Position numbers and translations under genes: made by a program
Notes under the pieces: generated by a model
Database searches by the model: none
The model's input: only the letters and a program-made list of their open reading frames with translations
What the model was told of the DNA's origin: nothing
Shown here: positions 1 to 8,542 of the stretch, in pieces
Layout of the letters: every line of letters starts with the position of its first letter
How positions within the stretch are numbered: position 1 is the stretch's first letter
Assembly: GCA_039920745.1 (NCBI GenBank)
Contig: JBDSDD010000002.1
Span: 1-64,000, forward strand
Length of the DNA: 64,000 bases
Reading direction: 5' to 3'
Source of the DNA: Scleromatobacter sp039920745
GTDB taxonomy: Bacteria; Pseudomonadota; Gammaproteobacteria; Burkholderiales; Burkholderiaceae_C

Positions 1-425
1 AGAAGCTGGTGGTGCAGATGGTGGAGACGTTTCGCGAGCACATGCAGCCTGCGTTCGTCGAGACGCTGGACGCCTGGAAGCTCGCCGAGCAGGCCAAGCT
101 GGCGCTGCCGCCGATCATGATCTACGGCGACGACGTGACGCACGTGCTCACCGAAGAAGGGATCGCCAACCTGCTGCTGTGCCGCACCGACGACGAGCGC
201 GAACAGGCGATCCGCGGCGTCGCGGGCTTCACCCCGGCGGGGCAGAAACGCGACCGCGCGATGGTGGAGCGGCTGCGCGCTCGCGGCGTCATCCGGCGCC
301 CGGCCGACCTGGGGATCGATGCGCGCGACGCCACGCGCAACCTGCTCGCCGCGCGCACGATGCGCGACCTGGTGCGCGCATCGGGTGGCCTGTACCAGCC
401 GCCGCGGCGCTTCCGCAACTGGTGA
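1..425 (+). CDS. mdcA: malonate decarboxylase alpha subunit, C-terminal part (5' end outside window)
   Basis: The reading frame is open from the first base, so only the last 140 residues of the alpha subunit are present. MdcA is the acetyl-ACP:malonate acyl-carrier-protein transferase: it moves malonate onto the thiol of the carrier subunit and releases acetate. The visible part carries the MdcA-like segment YGDDVTHVLTEEGIANLL and ends with FRNW. The stop codon lies 5 bases before mdcC. The call rests mainly on this tail and on the mdcC-D-E-G-B-H genes that follow in the usual order. Confidence 0.9.
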   Translation, partial: KLVVQMVETFREHMQPAFVETLDAWKLAEQAKLALPPIMIYGDDVTHVLTEEGIANLLLCRTDDEREQAIRGVAGFTPAGQKRDRAMVERLRARGVIRRPADLGIDARDATRNLLAARTMRDLVRASGGLYQPPRRFRNW

Positions 426-430
426 CGACC

Positions 431-751
431 ATGGCCAGCATGGAAACCCTGCAGTTCACGTTCGAGGGCGGCCGCGCGCTGACGCCTTTCGCGCCGCTGC
501 TGGTGGGCGTGGTCGCATCGGGCAACCTCGAGGTGCTGGTCGAGTCGACACTTGGCACCGGGTGCCGTATCGACGTCGATACCTCCGCGCGCGGCTTCGG
601 CCCGATCTGGGAGGCGGTGCTGCGCGACTTCCACGACCGCCACGGCTGCGCCGGCCTGACGATATCGATCCACGACATGGGCGCGACCCCGGCGGTCGTC
701 AGCCTGCGCCTGGCCCAGGCGATCGCGGCGATCGCGGGAGCCACGCCATGA
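431..751 (+). CDS. mdcC: malonate decarboxylase acyl carrier protein (delta subunit)
   Basis: This small protein of 106 residues is the acyl carrier of malonate decarboxylase. It carries the 2'-(5''-triphosphoribosyl)-3'-dephospho-CoA group on a serine. The serine is visible in VVASGNLEVL, matching the family motif VGSGDMEVL, and the C-terminal HDMGATPAVVSLRL also fits MdcC. ATG 431 follows the mdcA stop by 5 bases; ATG 440 in the same frame is an alternative start. The stop codon overlaps the ATG at 748 of a tiny open frame that leads into mdcD. Confidence 0.93.
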   Translation: MASMETLQFTFEGGRALTPFAPLLVGVVASGNLEVLVESTLGTGCRIDVDTSARGFGPIWEAVLRDFHDRHGCAGLTISIHDMGATPAVVSLRLAQAIAAIAGATP

Positions 752-810
752 GCGACGACCGGCCGTCCGAAGGCGCTCGCAGCGCAGCGCCATGTGCGGA
801 GGAAACCTGA
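748..810 (+). other. 20-codon open frame bridging mdcC and mdcD
   Basis: An ATG at 748 overlaps the mdcC stop (ATGA). The frame stays open for 20 codons and stops at 808-810, where TGATG overlaps the mdcD start. The peptide begins MSDDRPSEGARS and resembles nothing I recognise. It could be a coupling device that carries ribosomes across the 58-base gap, or chance. No Shine-Dalgarno of its own is obvious beyond coupling to mdcC. Confidence 0.2.
798..802 (+). promoter_or_regulatory. Shine-Dalgarno that sets the mdcD start
   Basis: GGAGG sits 7 bases before ATG 810. An in-frame ATG at 792 lies upstream of this site and so cannot be served by it; this favours 810 as the start of mdcD. Confidence 0.7.
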
Positions 811-1709
811 TGATCGCCAGCTTCGCGGAGATGTCGGCGCGCGAGCGCCTGGCGGCGGTCGTCGACATCGGCAGCTTCCACGAATGGCTGCCGCCGTCCG
901 CCCGCGTGATGAGCCCGCACCTGGCGCAGTTGGGCGTGCCCGCGGCGTTCGACGACGGCGTCGCGATCGGCCGTGCGGCTCTTGGTGGACGCCAGGTCTT
1001 CGTCGCGGCGCAGGAAGGCGAGTTCATGGGTGGCGGCGTCGGCGAGGTGCACGGCGCCAAGCTGGTCGGGTTGCTGCGCCGCGCGTTGCGCGATCGGCCC
1101 GACGCGGTCGTCATCCTGGCCGAATCCGGCGGCGTGCGGCTGCACGAGGCCAACGCCGGCCTGATCGCGGTCTCCGAGGTGATGCGCGCGCTGCTCGACG
1201 TACGCGCCGCGGGTGTCCCCACGGTGATGTTGATCGGCGGCTCGAACGGCTGCTTCGGCGGCATGGGCATCGTCGCGCGCTGCGCCGACTCGGTGGTGAT
1301 GAGCGACATCGCACGGCATGCGATGTCCGGCCCCGAAGTGATCGAGTCATCCCACGGCGCGGGCGAATTCGACGCGCGCGATCGCGCGCTCGTGTGGCGC
1401 ACGACGGGCGGCAAGCACCGCTGGCTGACGGGCGACTGCGACAGCCTGGTGGAAGACGATCCGGGCGCGTTCCGCGCGGCCGCGATCGCGGCGCTGGACA
1501 CGCGTCGTCCGATGACGCTGGCCGACCTGCAGCAGGAGTCGACGCTGCTGCAGGCGCGCATCGACATCGACGGCGACAACGCCGACGCGTTCGAGTTGTG
1601 GTCACGCCTGGGCGTCGCCGATGCCCGCGCCGTGCCCGATCTCGATGCCGACGCGGTACGTGCGCGCCGTCCTGCTGCGCTGGCCGCACTCGCCAACCGG
1701 GACGCGTGA
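810..1709 (+). CDS. mdcD: malonate decarboxylase beta subunit
   Basis: The product of 299 residues is the beta part of the carboxy-lyase component, which with MdcE decarboxylates malonyl-S-ACP to acetyl-S-ACP. The N-terminus SFAEMSARERLAAVVDIGSF matches MdcD. Glycine-rich oxyanion-type loops are visible (GEFMGGGVGEVHG and GGSNGCFGGMG), as in the carboxyltransferase/crotonase-like fold. The start at 810 is chosen over 792 because a good GGAGG precedes it. Its stop overlaps the mdcE start (TGATG), so the two subunits are probably made by coupled translation. Confidence 0.95.
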   Translation: MIASFAEMSARERLAAVVDIGSFHEWLPPSARVMSPHLAQLGVPAAFDDGVAIGRAALGGRQVFVAAQEGEFMGGGVGEVHGAKLVGLLRRALRDRPDAVVILAESGGVRLHEANAGLIAVSEVMRALLDVRAAGVPTVMLIGGSNGCFGGMGIVARCADSVVMSDIARHAMSGPEVIESSHGAGEFDARDRALVWRTTGGKHRWLTGDCDSLVEDDPGAFRAAAIAALDTRRPMTLADLQQESTLLQARIDIDGDNADAFELWSRLGVADARAVPDLDADAVRARRPAALAALANRDA

Positions 1710-2407
1710 TGGATTGGTCCACGCTCACGACGCGCCTGTTCGGCGACGCGCACGCGGTCGTCGCCGACGGCGACTACCTCAGCGGCACTGCTTCATTCGA
1801 CGGCGTGACGATCGCCATTGTCGGCACCACCCATCACGCGGCCGTCGGCGTCGACCTCGCGCTGCGCCAGGCGCGCGCGATCCTCGCGACGATCGCCGAC
1901 CATCCGGGCCGGCCGCTGCTGCTGCTGGTCGACACGCAAGGCCAGAAGCTGCGCCGGCGCGACGAGTTGCTGGGCATCCACCGCGCGATGGCGCACCTGG
2001 GCTGTTGCCTCGACCTCGCGCGGCGGCAGGGTCATCCGGTGATCGGTCTCGTGTACGACCAGGCGCTGTCGGGCGGCTTCATCACCTCGGGGCTGATGGC
2101 GGACGCGTGCCACGCGCTGCCTGAGGCCGAGATCCGCGTCATGCGCGTGCCGGCGATGGCGCGCGTGACCAAGTTGCCGGAAGAATTGCTGGAGGCGCTC
2201 TCGCTGACCAACCCTGTGTTCGCGCCGGGCGTCGCCAACTATGTCGCGATGGGCGGCGTGCGATCGCTATGGGACGGCGATCCCGCGGCGGGGCTGCGCG
2301 CCGCGCTGGCCGATCGCGACACCAGCGACCGCCGCGCGCAGGAGGGCGCGGCGCGCGGCGGTCGCCGTGTCGCCGCGGACGTTGTCCGGCGCGTGCTCGA
2401 GGCGTGA
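1709..2407 (+). CDS. mdcE: malonate decarboxylase gamma subunit
   Basis: The gamma subunit (232 residues) partners MdcD in the decarboxylase complex. It has the carboxyltransferase-like features LLLLVDTQGQKLRRRDELLG and QALSGGFITSGL, which correspond to conserved MdcE segments. The start overlaps the mdcD stop by one base, and the stop TGA overlaps the mdcG start. The arginine-rich C-terminal 25 residues are less conserved. The cytoplasmic complex lets the cell grow on malonate by turning it into acetate and CO2. Confidence 0.94.
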   Translation: MDWSTLTTRLFGDAHAVVADGDYLSGTASFDGVTIAIVGTTHHAAVGVDLALRQARAILATIADHPGRPLLLLVDTQGQKLRRRDELLGIHRAMAHLGCCLDLARRQGHPVIGLVYDQALSGGFITSGLMADACHALPEAEIRVMRVPAMARVTKLPEELLEALSLTNPVFAPGVANYVAMGGVRSLWDGDPAAGLRAALADRDTSDRRAQEGAARGGRRVAADVVRRVLEA

Positions 2408-3093
2408 TGACTGGCGTCGTCGACCTCCCGCCGCCGGCCGCGCGCCTGCCGGCGATGCTGCGGCGCCAGCAGTTGATCCGCTTGTCCGTGGAAGGCTGGG
2501 CGCGCGTGCTCGAGGCGCCCTGGGACCTGACCGCGCGCAATTGCCTGGGCTTGTGGGCCGCACGCGGCCTGCCGCTGGTCGTCACGCGCCAGCCAGCGGA
2601 GCAGGGCGACTGCGTGGCGACGGGACTGCCCGCGCCGGCGCGCTATCGGCGGCGGCGTCTCGCGCTGGCTGTCGAGGCGCATGACGTGATGTTCTTCGAC
2701 GAGTTCCCGTCGGCCAGCGCCGTCACGCGGCTCTTGCCGCGCACGGCGACGCTCGAGTGGCGCACGCTGCTGGCGAGCCTGTGGGCGGCCGATTGCGCGC
2801 CGCGCATCTACGGCGGCTACGGCTGGCAGGCGTTGACGCGGCTCGTCTACGTGCATGCCGGGTCCGACATCGACCTGCTGCTGCCGGTGAGCTCTGCTGC
2901 GCACGCTGATGCGGTCACGCATCGGCTGGCCTGCGCGTCCAACCCGATATGGAGCGGGCCACGGCTGGACGGAGAACTGCTGTTTCCCGACGGCGCGGCG
3001 ATCGCCTGGCGCGAGTGGCTGGCGCATCGCGAAGGGCGCTCGCCGCAGGTGCTGGTCAAGCGCTTGCGCGGCGTCGCACTCGAGACGCCATGA
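2407..3093 (+). CDS. mdcG: malonate decarboxylase holo-ACP synthase (phosphoribosyl-dephospho-CoA transferase)
   Basis: MdcG transfers the triphosphoribosyl-dephospho-CoA prosthetic group to the serine of MdcC. The 228-residue protein has the nucleotidyltransferase signature HAGSDIDLLL, where the two aspartates would bind metal, and upstream RIYGGYGWQALT, both typical of MdcG/CitX-type enzymes. ATG 2407 overlaps the mdcE stop by one base. The 3' end overlaps the mdcB start by four bases (ATGA). The substrate is made by MdcB next door. Confidence 0.93.
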   Translation: MTGVVDLPPPAARLPAMLRRQQLIRLSVEGWARVLEAPWDLTARNCLGLWAARGLPLVVTRQPAEQGDCVATGLPAPARYRRRRLALAVEAHDVMFFDEFPSASAVTRLLPRTATLEWRTLLASLWAADCAPRIYGGYGWQALTRLVYVHAGSDIDLLLPVSSAAHADAVTHRLACASNPIWSGPRLDGELLFPDGAAIAWREWLAHREGRSPQVLVKRLRGVALETP

Positions 3094-3965
3094 GCGCTCA
3101 CGCGCTTCGCCTTCAGTGCGGCGCCGACGCGACCGCATTCCATGCCGCGCTCGGCCGCGCGGCCACCGTGGCGCTGTATGACGAACTCGCGCTCGAGTCC
3201 AAGCCGGGGCTGGTGTCGTTCGCCGACGCGGGCAGCCACGACGACATGAACGCCGCCACCTTCTTGCGCAGCCTGTTCGCGCTGCGTCACTTCTTCGTGC
3301 ACGTCGCGGCGCAGGGCGCTGCGAGCGCCGAGTTCGCGCCGCTGGAGTCGCTGGGCATCGCCGCCGAGACCCGCATGCTGCGTGCCACGGGTGGCGTCAA
3401 CACCCACCGTGGCGCGATCTTCACGCTGGGCCTGCTTTGCGCGGCCGCCGGCGCGACGCGAGCCGCCGGCCTGCCCTGCAGCGCGGCCCAGGTGCGCGCC
3501 ATGCTGATGGCGCGCTGGGGCGACGCGCTGGCCGCGCGGGCCTCGCACACCGCCCATTCGCACGGTGCATGCGCAGCCCGCGCGCACGGCCTGCGCAGCG
3601 CGGCGGAGGAGGCCGCACTAGGCCTGCCGACTTTGTTCGAGCACGTGCTGCCAGCCTTGCGCGCGGCGCGGCGCGCCGGCGCCGACGATCGCGGCGCGCG
3701 CCTGCACGCGCTGTTCACGGCGATGGCCGAGGTCGACGACACCAACCTCGTGCACCGCGGCGGCCTGCAAGCGCTGCGCGACGCCAAACGGCTTGCGCGC
3801 GACTTCCTCGCCGAAGGGGGTGGACTCGGCGCGGCTGCCGGCGAGCGCGCGGCCCGCGTGCATGCGCTGTTCGTCGAGCGCCGCTTGTCGCCCGGTGGCG
3901 CGGCCGACCTTCTCGCTGCGGCGTGCTGGGTCGAGCGGGTGGAGCGGCTGCAGGAAGCGCGATGA
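3090..3965 (+). CDS. mdcB: triphosphoribosyl-dephospho-CoA synthase
   Basis: MdcB joins ATP and dephospho-CoA to make the malonate decarboxylase prosthetic-group precursor. The 291-residue product shows family motifs ESKPGLVSFADAGSHDDM near residue 36, ATGGVNTHRGAIFTLG near 93, and DDTNLVHRGG near 215. It overlaps mdcG and mdcH by four bases at each end (ATGA), which fixes the start at 3090. A citG-type homologue is less likely given the mdc neighbours. Confidence 0.93.
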   Translation: MSAHALRLQCGADATAFHAALGRAATVALYDELALESKPGLVSFADAGSHDDMNAATFLRSLFALRHFFVHVAAQGAASAEFAPLESLGIAAETRMLRATGGVNTHRGAIFTLGLLCAAAGATRAAGLPCSAAQVRAMLMARWGDALAARASHTAHSHGACAARAHGLRSAAEEAALGLPTLFEHVLPALRAARRAGADDRGARLHALFTAMAEVDDTNLVHRGGLQALRDAKRLARDFLAEGGGLGAAAGERAARVHALFVERRLSPGGAADLLAAACWVERVERLQEAR

Positions 3966-4882
3966 GCGTCGCGCTGCTGTTTCCCGGCCAGGGCACGCAG
4001 CACGAGGCGATGTTGCCTTGGCTGGAGTCCGCGGCGTCGGCCAGGCCCGCGCTGGCGGCGATGCGCGCGGCGATCGGCGACGACTGGCGCGCTCGCCTCG
4101 CCGACACGGCCTGGTCGCAATCCAATGCAGTCGCCCAGGCGCTGGTGACCGGCACCAGCATCGCGGCGTGGGCCGCCTTGGCGGATGGCCTCCCGCGCGT
4201 CGTCGCGGTGGCCGGCTACAGCGTCGGCGAGCTTGCGGCCTGCGTGGCGGCGGGCCTGCTGGATGTCGACGACGCGGTGACCTTGGCCGTGCGCCGCGCT
4301 GCGGCGATGGACGCCTGCGCGATCGACGGCGCGGCCGGGCTGCTGGGGCTGTCCAATGTCGATCCCGCCGCCGTGGCCGCGGCGTGCGCACGCTGGAGCC
4401 TGGAGGTGGCGATCCGCACCGGCGAGCGGCGCTGCATCGTCGGTGGTGCGACGCGTGCTTTGGCCGACGCTGCCGTGCATCTCTCGGCGCTCGGCGCCAA
4501 GGCCACGCTGCTGGGCGTGCGCGTGGCATCGCACACGCGAGCGATGCGCGCGGCCGTTCCCGCGCTGGCGCAGGCGCTCGCGGACGCCCGCTGGCACGCG
4601 CCGCACGTCGCGTGGGTCGCAGGTATCACCGGCGCCGTGGTGCGTGACACGACCGCCGTGCAGCGCGTGCTGGCCGAGCAGGTGGCCACGACCGTGCGCT
4701 GGGACGCGTGCATGGACACCGTTGCCGAGCGCCGCCCCGACGTCGTGCTGGAACTCGGCCCCGGCACGACGCTCGCGCGACTGTGGCGCGAGCGCCATCC
4801 GGGCATTCCGGTGCGTTCGTGCGACGAATTCGCGAGCGCGCGGGAAGTGCTGGCCTGGGTTGTCGACGGCTCTCGGCCCTGA
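3962..4882 (+). CDS. mdcH: malonate decarboxylase epsilon subunit (malonyl-CoA:ACP transacylase)
   Basis: MdcH primes the carrier protein with malonate from malonyl-CoA. The 306-residue protein has the acyltransferase fold of FabD: LLFPGQGTQ at the N-terminus, the nucleophile serine in GYSVGELAA, and the catalytic histidine in VASHTRAM. It is the last gene of the visible mdc operon, and no mdcR regulator or malonate transporter gene follows it. The start overlaps the mdcB stop by four bases. Confidence 0.93.
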   Translation: MSVALLFPGQGTQHEAMLPWLESAASARPALAAMRAAIGDDWRARLADTAWSQSNAVAQALVTGTSIAAWAALADGLPRVVAVAGYSVGELAACVAAGLLDVDDAVTLAVRRAAAMDACAIDGAAGLLGLSNVDPAAVAAACARWSLEVAIRTGERRCIVGGATRALADAAVHLSALGAKATLLGVRVASHTRAMRAAVPALAQALADARWHAPHVAWVAGITGAVVRDTTAVQRVLAEQVATTVRWDACMDTVAERRPDVVLELGPGTTLARLWRERHPGIPVRSCDEFASAREVLAWVVDGSRP

Positions 4883-4981
4883 TACCCGCCAAGGTCGGCA
4901 GAGTCATTCCGGCGGAAAGACGGCGGTCACGCTTTCGGCGCTAAGCTCGGCGGACTTGCCGACCCGCACCGAAAGCCGCCC

Positions 4982-6877
4982 TTGAATCCCCAGCCACCGA
5001 CGCCGCCCGCTCCATCGACCCCGCCGACGAAGCTCCACGTCGGCGGCCTCGTCAACGGCTCGGCGGCGTTGGCGCTGCTCTATTTCGGCCGCGAGGTGCT
5101 GGTGCCGATCACCCTGGCCGTGATCCTGAGCCTGCTGATCGCGCCGCTCGTGCGCAAGCTGCGGCGGCTCGTCCGGTCGCAGGTGTCGGCGGTGCTGGGC
5201 GCGGTGCTCGCGCTGACCCTCCTCACCGGTGGCCTGGCGTCGGTGCTCGTGTCGCAGGTGGTGGCGATGGCGGGCAGCCTGCCGCAGTACGAGTCGACGA
5301 TCCGCGACAAGATGAAGACGGTGCAGGACGTCACGCTGGGCCGCATGGAGTCGATGCAGGGCGAGGCCGGCCGCATGATGAAGCGGCTCGGCGACGAGGC
5401 CGACGCCACGTCGGCGCCCGTGCGCGCCACGCTGGAGGGCGCTCCGCTGACGGCCGCGGGCGCGGTGCCGGTGGAGATCCGGCCACGTGCGCAGACACCG
5501 GTGGAGGTGATGTCCAGGCTGTTCTCGTCGATCTGGGGGCCGCTCGGCCGAGCGAGCATCGTGTTGATCGTGATGGTGTTCGTGCTGCTGGAGCACGAGG
5601 CGCTGCGCGACCGCTTCATCCGCCTGCTGGGCGGGTCGGACCTGCGCCGCACGACCCAGGCGTTCAACGACGCTGGTGAGCGGCTGTCGCGCTTCTTCGT
5701 CTCGCAACTGTCGGTCAACGTCGGCGTGGGCCTGGTGGTGTGGCTGGGGCTGATGCTGGTCGGACTGCCGCACGGCATGTTGTGGGCGGTACTCACGGCG
5801 CTGCTGCGCTTCGTGCCTTACGTGGGCGTGTTCATCGCGGCTGGCAGCGCCGCGCTGCTGGCCGCGGCGGTCGATCCGGGCTGGACGCTGATGTTCGAGG
5901 TGCTGGGCCTGTTCGGCGCCGTCGAGCTGATCGCGGCCCAGGTGGTGGAGCCGCAGCTGTACGGCCACAGCACCGGGCTGTCGCCGCTGTCGGTGGTGGT
6001 GGCGGCCATCTTCTGGAGCTGGATCTGGGGCCCGATCGGCCTGCTCGTGTCGACGCCGCTGACGCTGTGCCTGGTGGTCGCGGGGCGCCATATCAAGGGC
6101 CTGGCCTTCCTCGACGTGCTGCTGGGCGACACGCCAGCGCTGTCGATGTCCGAGCGCTTCTACCAGCGTGCGATCTCCGGCGACGCCGAGGAGATCGTCG
6201 CGGCGGCGCACACCTATCTCAAGCGCAGGTCCTTCGCGCGCTACTGCGACAAGATCCTGATGCCCGCGCTGCAGCTGGCCGTCGCCGACCTGGGCAAGCA
6301 CAACATCACGCCGCAGCAGCAGGCGATGGTCAAGAGCACGATTGCGCGCGTCATCGAGTCGCTGGGAACCGACGGCTGCCGCCCGACGTGGCGCAGCCGG
6401 CGCGGCTCGGTGCTGGACGAAAACAGCATCGGCGTGCACCTGCGCCACCAGCGCGAGAACGCGATCGGCAAGTACCAGGGGCCGCTGGCGGTGCCGCCGG
6501 GGTCGGTGGCGCTGTGCGTCGGCCTGGGCTCGATGCGCGACGACCTCGTCACCGAACTGCTGGTGCGCATCCTGCGGACGCAGGACGTGGATGCGCGCCA
6601 TCTGTCACTCGAAGACCTGAGCAACAGCCCGCCGTCCGGTTCGAGCGCCGACGCCGTGGCGATGCTGTTCGTCGTGACGGCGAATCCGACTGACGAATGG
6701 GCGCGCCTGGAGACCGTCCTGCCGGCCCTGCGCGCACGTTTCGCCGGCGCGCTGTTCGCCGGCCTGTTGTCCGAGAGCGATTTTGCGCAGGCCGACGAAG
6801 CCCTGGACATCGTCGTGCACTCGTTCGAGGAGGCCGGCGCCGAAGCGGCTGCGCGCTTCAAGAAAGCGGCGGCCTAG
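4982..6877 (+). CDS. AI-2E family (PerM-type) membrane transporter with long C-terminal domain
   Basis: The 631-residue product begins at TTG 4982; no in-frame ATG gives a full N-terminal membrane region. Hydrophobic helices lie near residues 22-60, 70-90, 185-205 and 235-370, the last group with GPIGLLVSTPLTL, a hallmark of the PF01594 family. Members export or gate diverse small solutes and the substrate here is unknown. A loop of about 90 residues follows the third helix. The last 240 residues are predicted cytoplasmic; PPGSVALCVGLGSMRDDLVTELL looks like a Rossmann-like domain seen in large members of this family. The gene is preceded by about 100 bases after mdcH and is convergent with the next gene. 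Confidence 0.85.
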   Translation: MNPQPPTPPAPSTPPTKLHVGGLVNGSAALALLYFGREVLVPITLAVILSLLIAPLVRKLRRLVRSQVSAVLGAVLALTLLTGGLASVLVSQVVAMAGSLPQYESTIRDKMKTVQDVTLGRMESMQGEAGRMMKRLGDEADATSAPVRATLEGAPLTAAGAVPVEIRPRAQTPVEVMSRLFSSIWGPLGRASIVLIVMVFVLLEHEALRDRFIRLLGGSDLRRTTQAFNDAGERLSRFFVSQLSVNVGVGLVVWLGLMLVGLPHGMLWAVLTALLRFVPYVGVFIAAGSAALLAAAVDPGWTLMFEVLGLFGAVELIAAQVVEPQLYGHSTGLSPLSVVVAAIFWSWIWGPIGLLVSTPLTLCLVVAGRHIKGLAFLDVLLGDTPALSMSERFYQRAISGDAEEIVAAAHTYLKRRSFARYCDKILMPALQLAVADLGKHNITPQQQAMVKSTIARVIESLGTDGCRPTWRSRRGSVLDENSIGVHLRHQRENAIGKYQGPLAVPPGSVALCVGLGSMRDDLVTELLVRILRTQDVDARHLSLEDLSNSPPSGSSADAVAMLFVVTANPTDEWARLETVLPALRARFAGALFAGLLSESDFAQADEALDIVVHSFEEAGAEAAARFKKAAA

Positions 6878-6898
6878 GACGACCTGCAACCCTCGTCG

Positions 6899-8542
6899 TC
6901 ACTGCGTTCGGCGCAGATCGCCTCGGAGGCTGGCGACCAGGATCGCGGCCGCGACGGCGATGCCGGCCAGGTGCGCCAGTGCGACGCCGTTGCCGCGTGC
7001 GGTGGCGTCGAGCCACGAAACGCCTTGCGTGGTGGCGTAGGCCGCGACCAGGTAGGCCAGTTCGAACAGCCGGCTGTTGCGCGCGAGCGTGGCCGTGGCC
7101 AGGCCCCAGAGCGCGATGGATGCGCCCAGCACGCTGGCCGTGGCGGCCATCGCCGGATGCGCGAACGACTCGTGCAGCAGGCCCGGCGCGGTGGCGACCC
7201 AGGCGAGCCCGACCAGCATCGTGGCGCGCGCCACCAGCAGTCGCCGCAGCGCGCCGGGCGCGGTCGCGACCAGCTCCAGCGTGCGGTGCTCGTGGTCCCG
7301 CAGGCCGGTGCGTGAGAACACGTCCAGCAGCAGTGTCCAGCTCGCCAGCATCGCGAGCGCGACGGCGTGGCGCGGGCCGCAGGCCTGCACGCCCCACAGC
7401 ACCGGCCACGCGGCCCACCACCACAGCGGACGCACGCGCAGCACGACGAACAGCTCGGCGGCCACCAGCACGCCGGCGGGCGTGGCCTGCAGCGGACGCA
7501 GCAGCGCGCGCAGCCAGCGCAACGTGCGCGGCGCGCGCGTGCCGTCGGTGGCGGCGGCGACCTGGACGCGCGCGGCGGCCCAGTCCAGCAAGGGCACCGC
7601 GAGCAGCACGCTCACGAGCGCGGCGGCGAGCCACAGCATGCGCCCCCACAGCACGCCGGCCGATACCTCCCAGTGGTCCCAGGCGAAACGGGCTGTCGGC
7701 GCCGTGACGCCGCCGCAGCCCACGCAAAAGCCCTCGAGCCGAGTCTTGTCCGGCAGGCCGCGCGCGATCTGGTGCTCGATCGACCACTGCATCACCTGCA
7801 TCGCCGGCAGGTCGCTGGTCCACGGTTGTGTCAGCGGCGCGATGCCCGACGCGCGTTCGCGCTGGTCGTGCTGGATGCCGGTGGCCCCGGTCGTCAGCAG
7901 CATCACCCAGACGAAGAAGAACACGACGTTGCCGGCGGTTCTGCGCAGTCGCGGGATCAGGTCGAACCAGATCGCCAGCGCCGCGCTGATCGACAGCGTG
8001 GGCAGCGCGATGAACAGGCTGGGCTTGACGAGCTCCCACAGGTCGACATGGGTGTCCTCGGCGCGCACTTGCTGGGCGACCAGGCCGACGACCAGCGTCG
8101 CGAGCACGAGCCCGCCCATCACGACGAGGTGGCTGCCCCACTTGGCGAGCAGGTAGGCGCTGCGCCGCATCGAGGTGGTGCCCAGCAACTGCCAGACGCG
8201 CGTCTCGAAGTCGCGCTGCACGGTGCCGCGCACCAGGTAGAAGCCGACCAGGCCCCACAACAGCGACATCATCGCCAGCACCATGCCGATCCAGGCGCTC
8301 GAGTAGTAGCCGCGGTGGTGGTCGCCGATCGCCACGATCATGTAGCCTGCGTCGAGCGGCGGCAGGCACCACCACGCGGCGATCAGGACGGTCATTGCGA
8401 CGACCCGCCAGCGCAGGCTGCGCGTGCGCTGGCGCAGGTCGGCCACGAGCAGCGCGGCGACGATGCGCCCCGCGTGCGCGAGCCCGCGCGGGGGCACGGC
8501 GCGGCGCGTGGCCGGGCTGGCTATGGGCAAAGCAGCGCTCAT
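6899..8542 (-). CDS. ABC-2 type transporter permease
   Basis: This 547-residue protein has many hydrophobic segments in two halves, roughly residues 40-270 and 300-545, consistent with about 12 membrane helices and a duplicated ABC-2 exporter permease. An extracytoplasmic-looking loop near residues 270-280 holds two cysteines in FCVGCGG. The start at 8542 overlaps the end of the ATPase gene by four bases (ATGA), so the pair is translationally coupled. The substrate cannot be told from sequence. Confidence 0.8.
   Translation of the reverse strand: MSAALPIASPATRRAVPPRGLAHAGRIVAALLVADLRQRTRSLRWRVVAMTVLIAAWWCLPPLDAGYMIVAIGDHHRGYYSSAWIGMVLAMMSLLWGLVGFYLVRGTVQRDFETRVWQLLGTTSMRRSAYLLAKWGSHLVVMGGLVLATLVVGLVAQQVRAEDTHVDLWELVKPSLFIALPTLSISAALAIWFDLIPRLRRTAGNVVFFFVWVMLLTTGATGIQHDQRERASGIAPLTQPWTSDLPAMQVMQWSIEHQIARGLPDKTRLEGFCVGCGGVTAPTARFAWDHWEVSAGVLWGRMLWLAAALVSVLLAVPLLDWAAARVQVAAATDGTRAPRTLRWLRALLRPLQATPAGVLVAAELFVVLRVRPLWWWAAWPVLWGVQACGPRHAVALAMLASWTLLLDVFSRTGLRDHEHRTLELVATAPGALRRLLVARATMLVGLAWVATAPGLLHESFAHPAMAATASVLGASIALWGLATATLARNSRLFELAYLVAAYATTQGVSWLDATARGNGVALAHLAGIAVAAAILVASLRGDLRRTQ

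Noticed and set aside
122..1753. Long minus-strand open frame of 543 codons over the mdc genes
   Set aside because: It lies opposite mdcA-C-D, has Arg/Ala/Ser-rich low-complexity translation and no family features; it is an antisense shadow caused by high GC.
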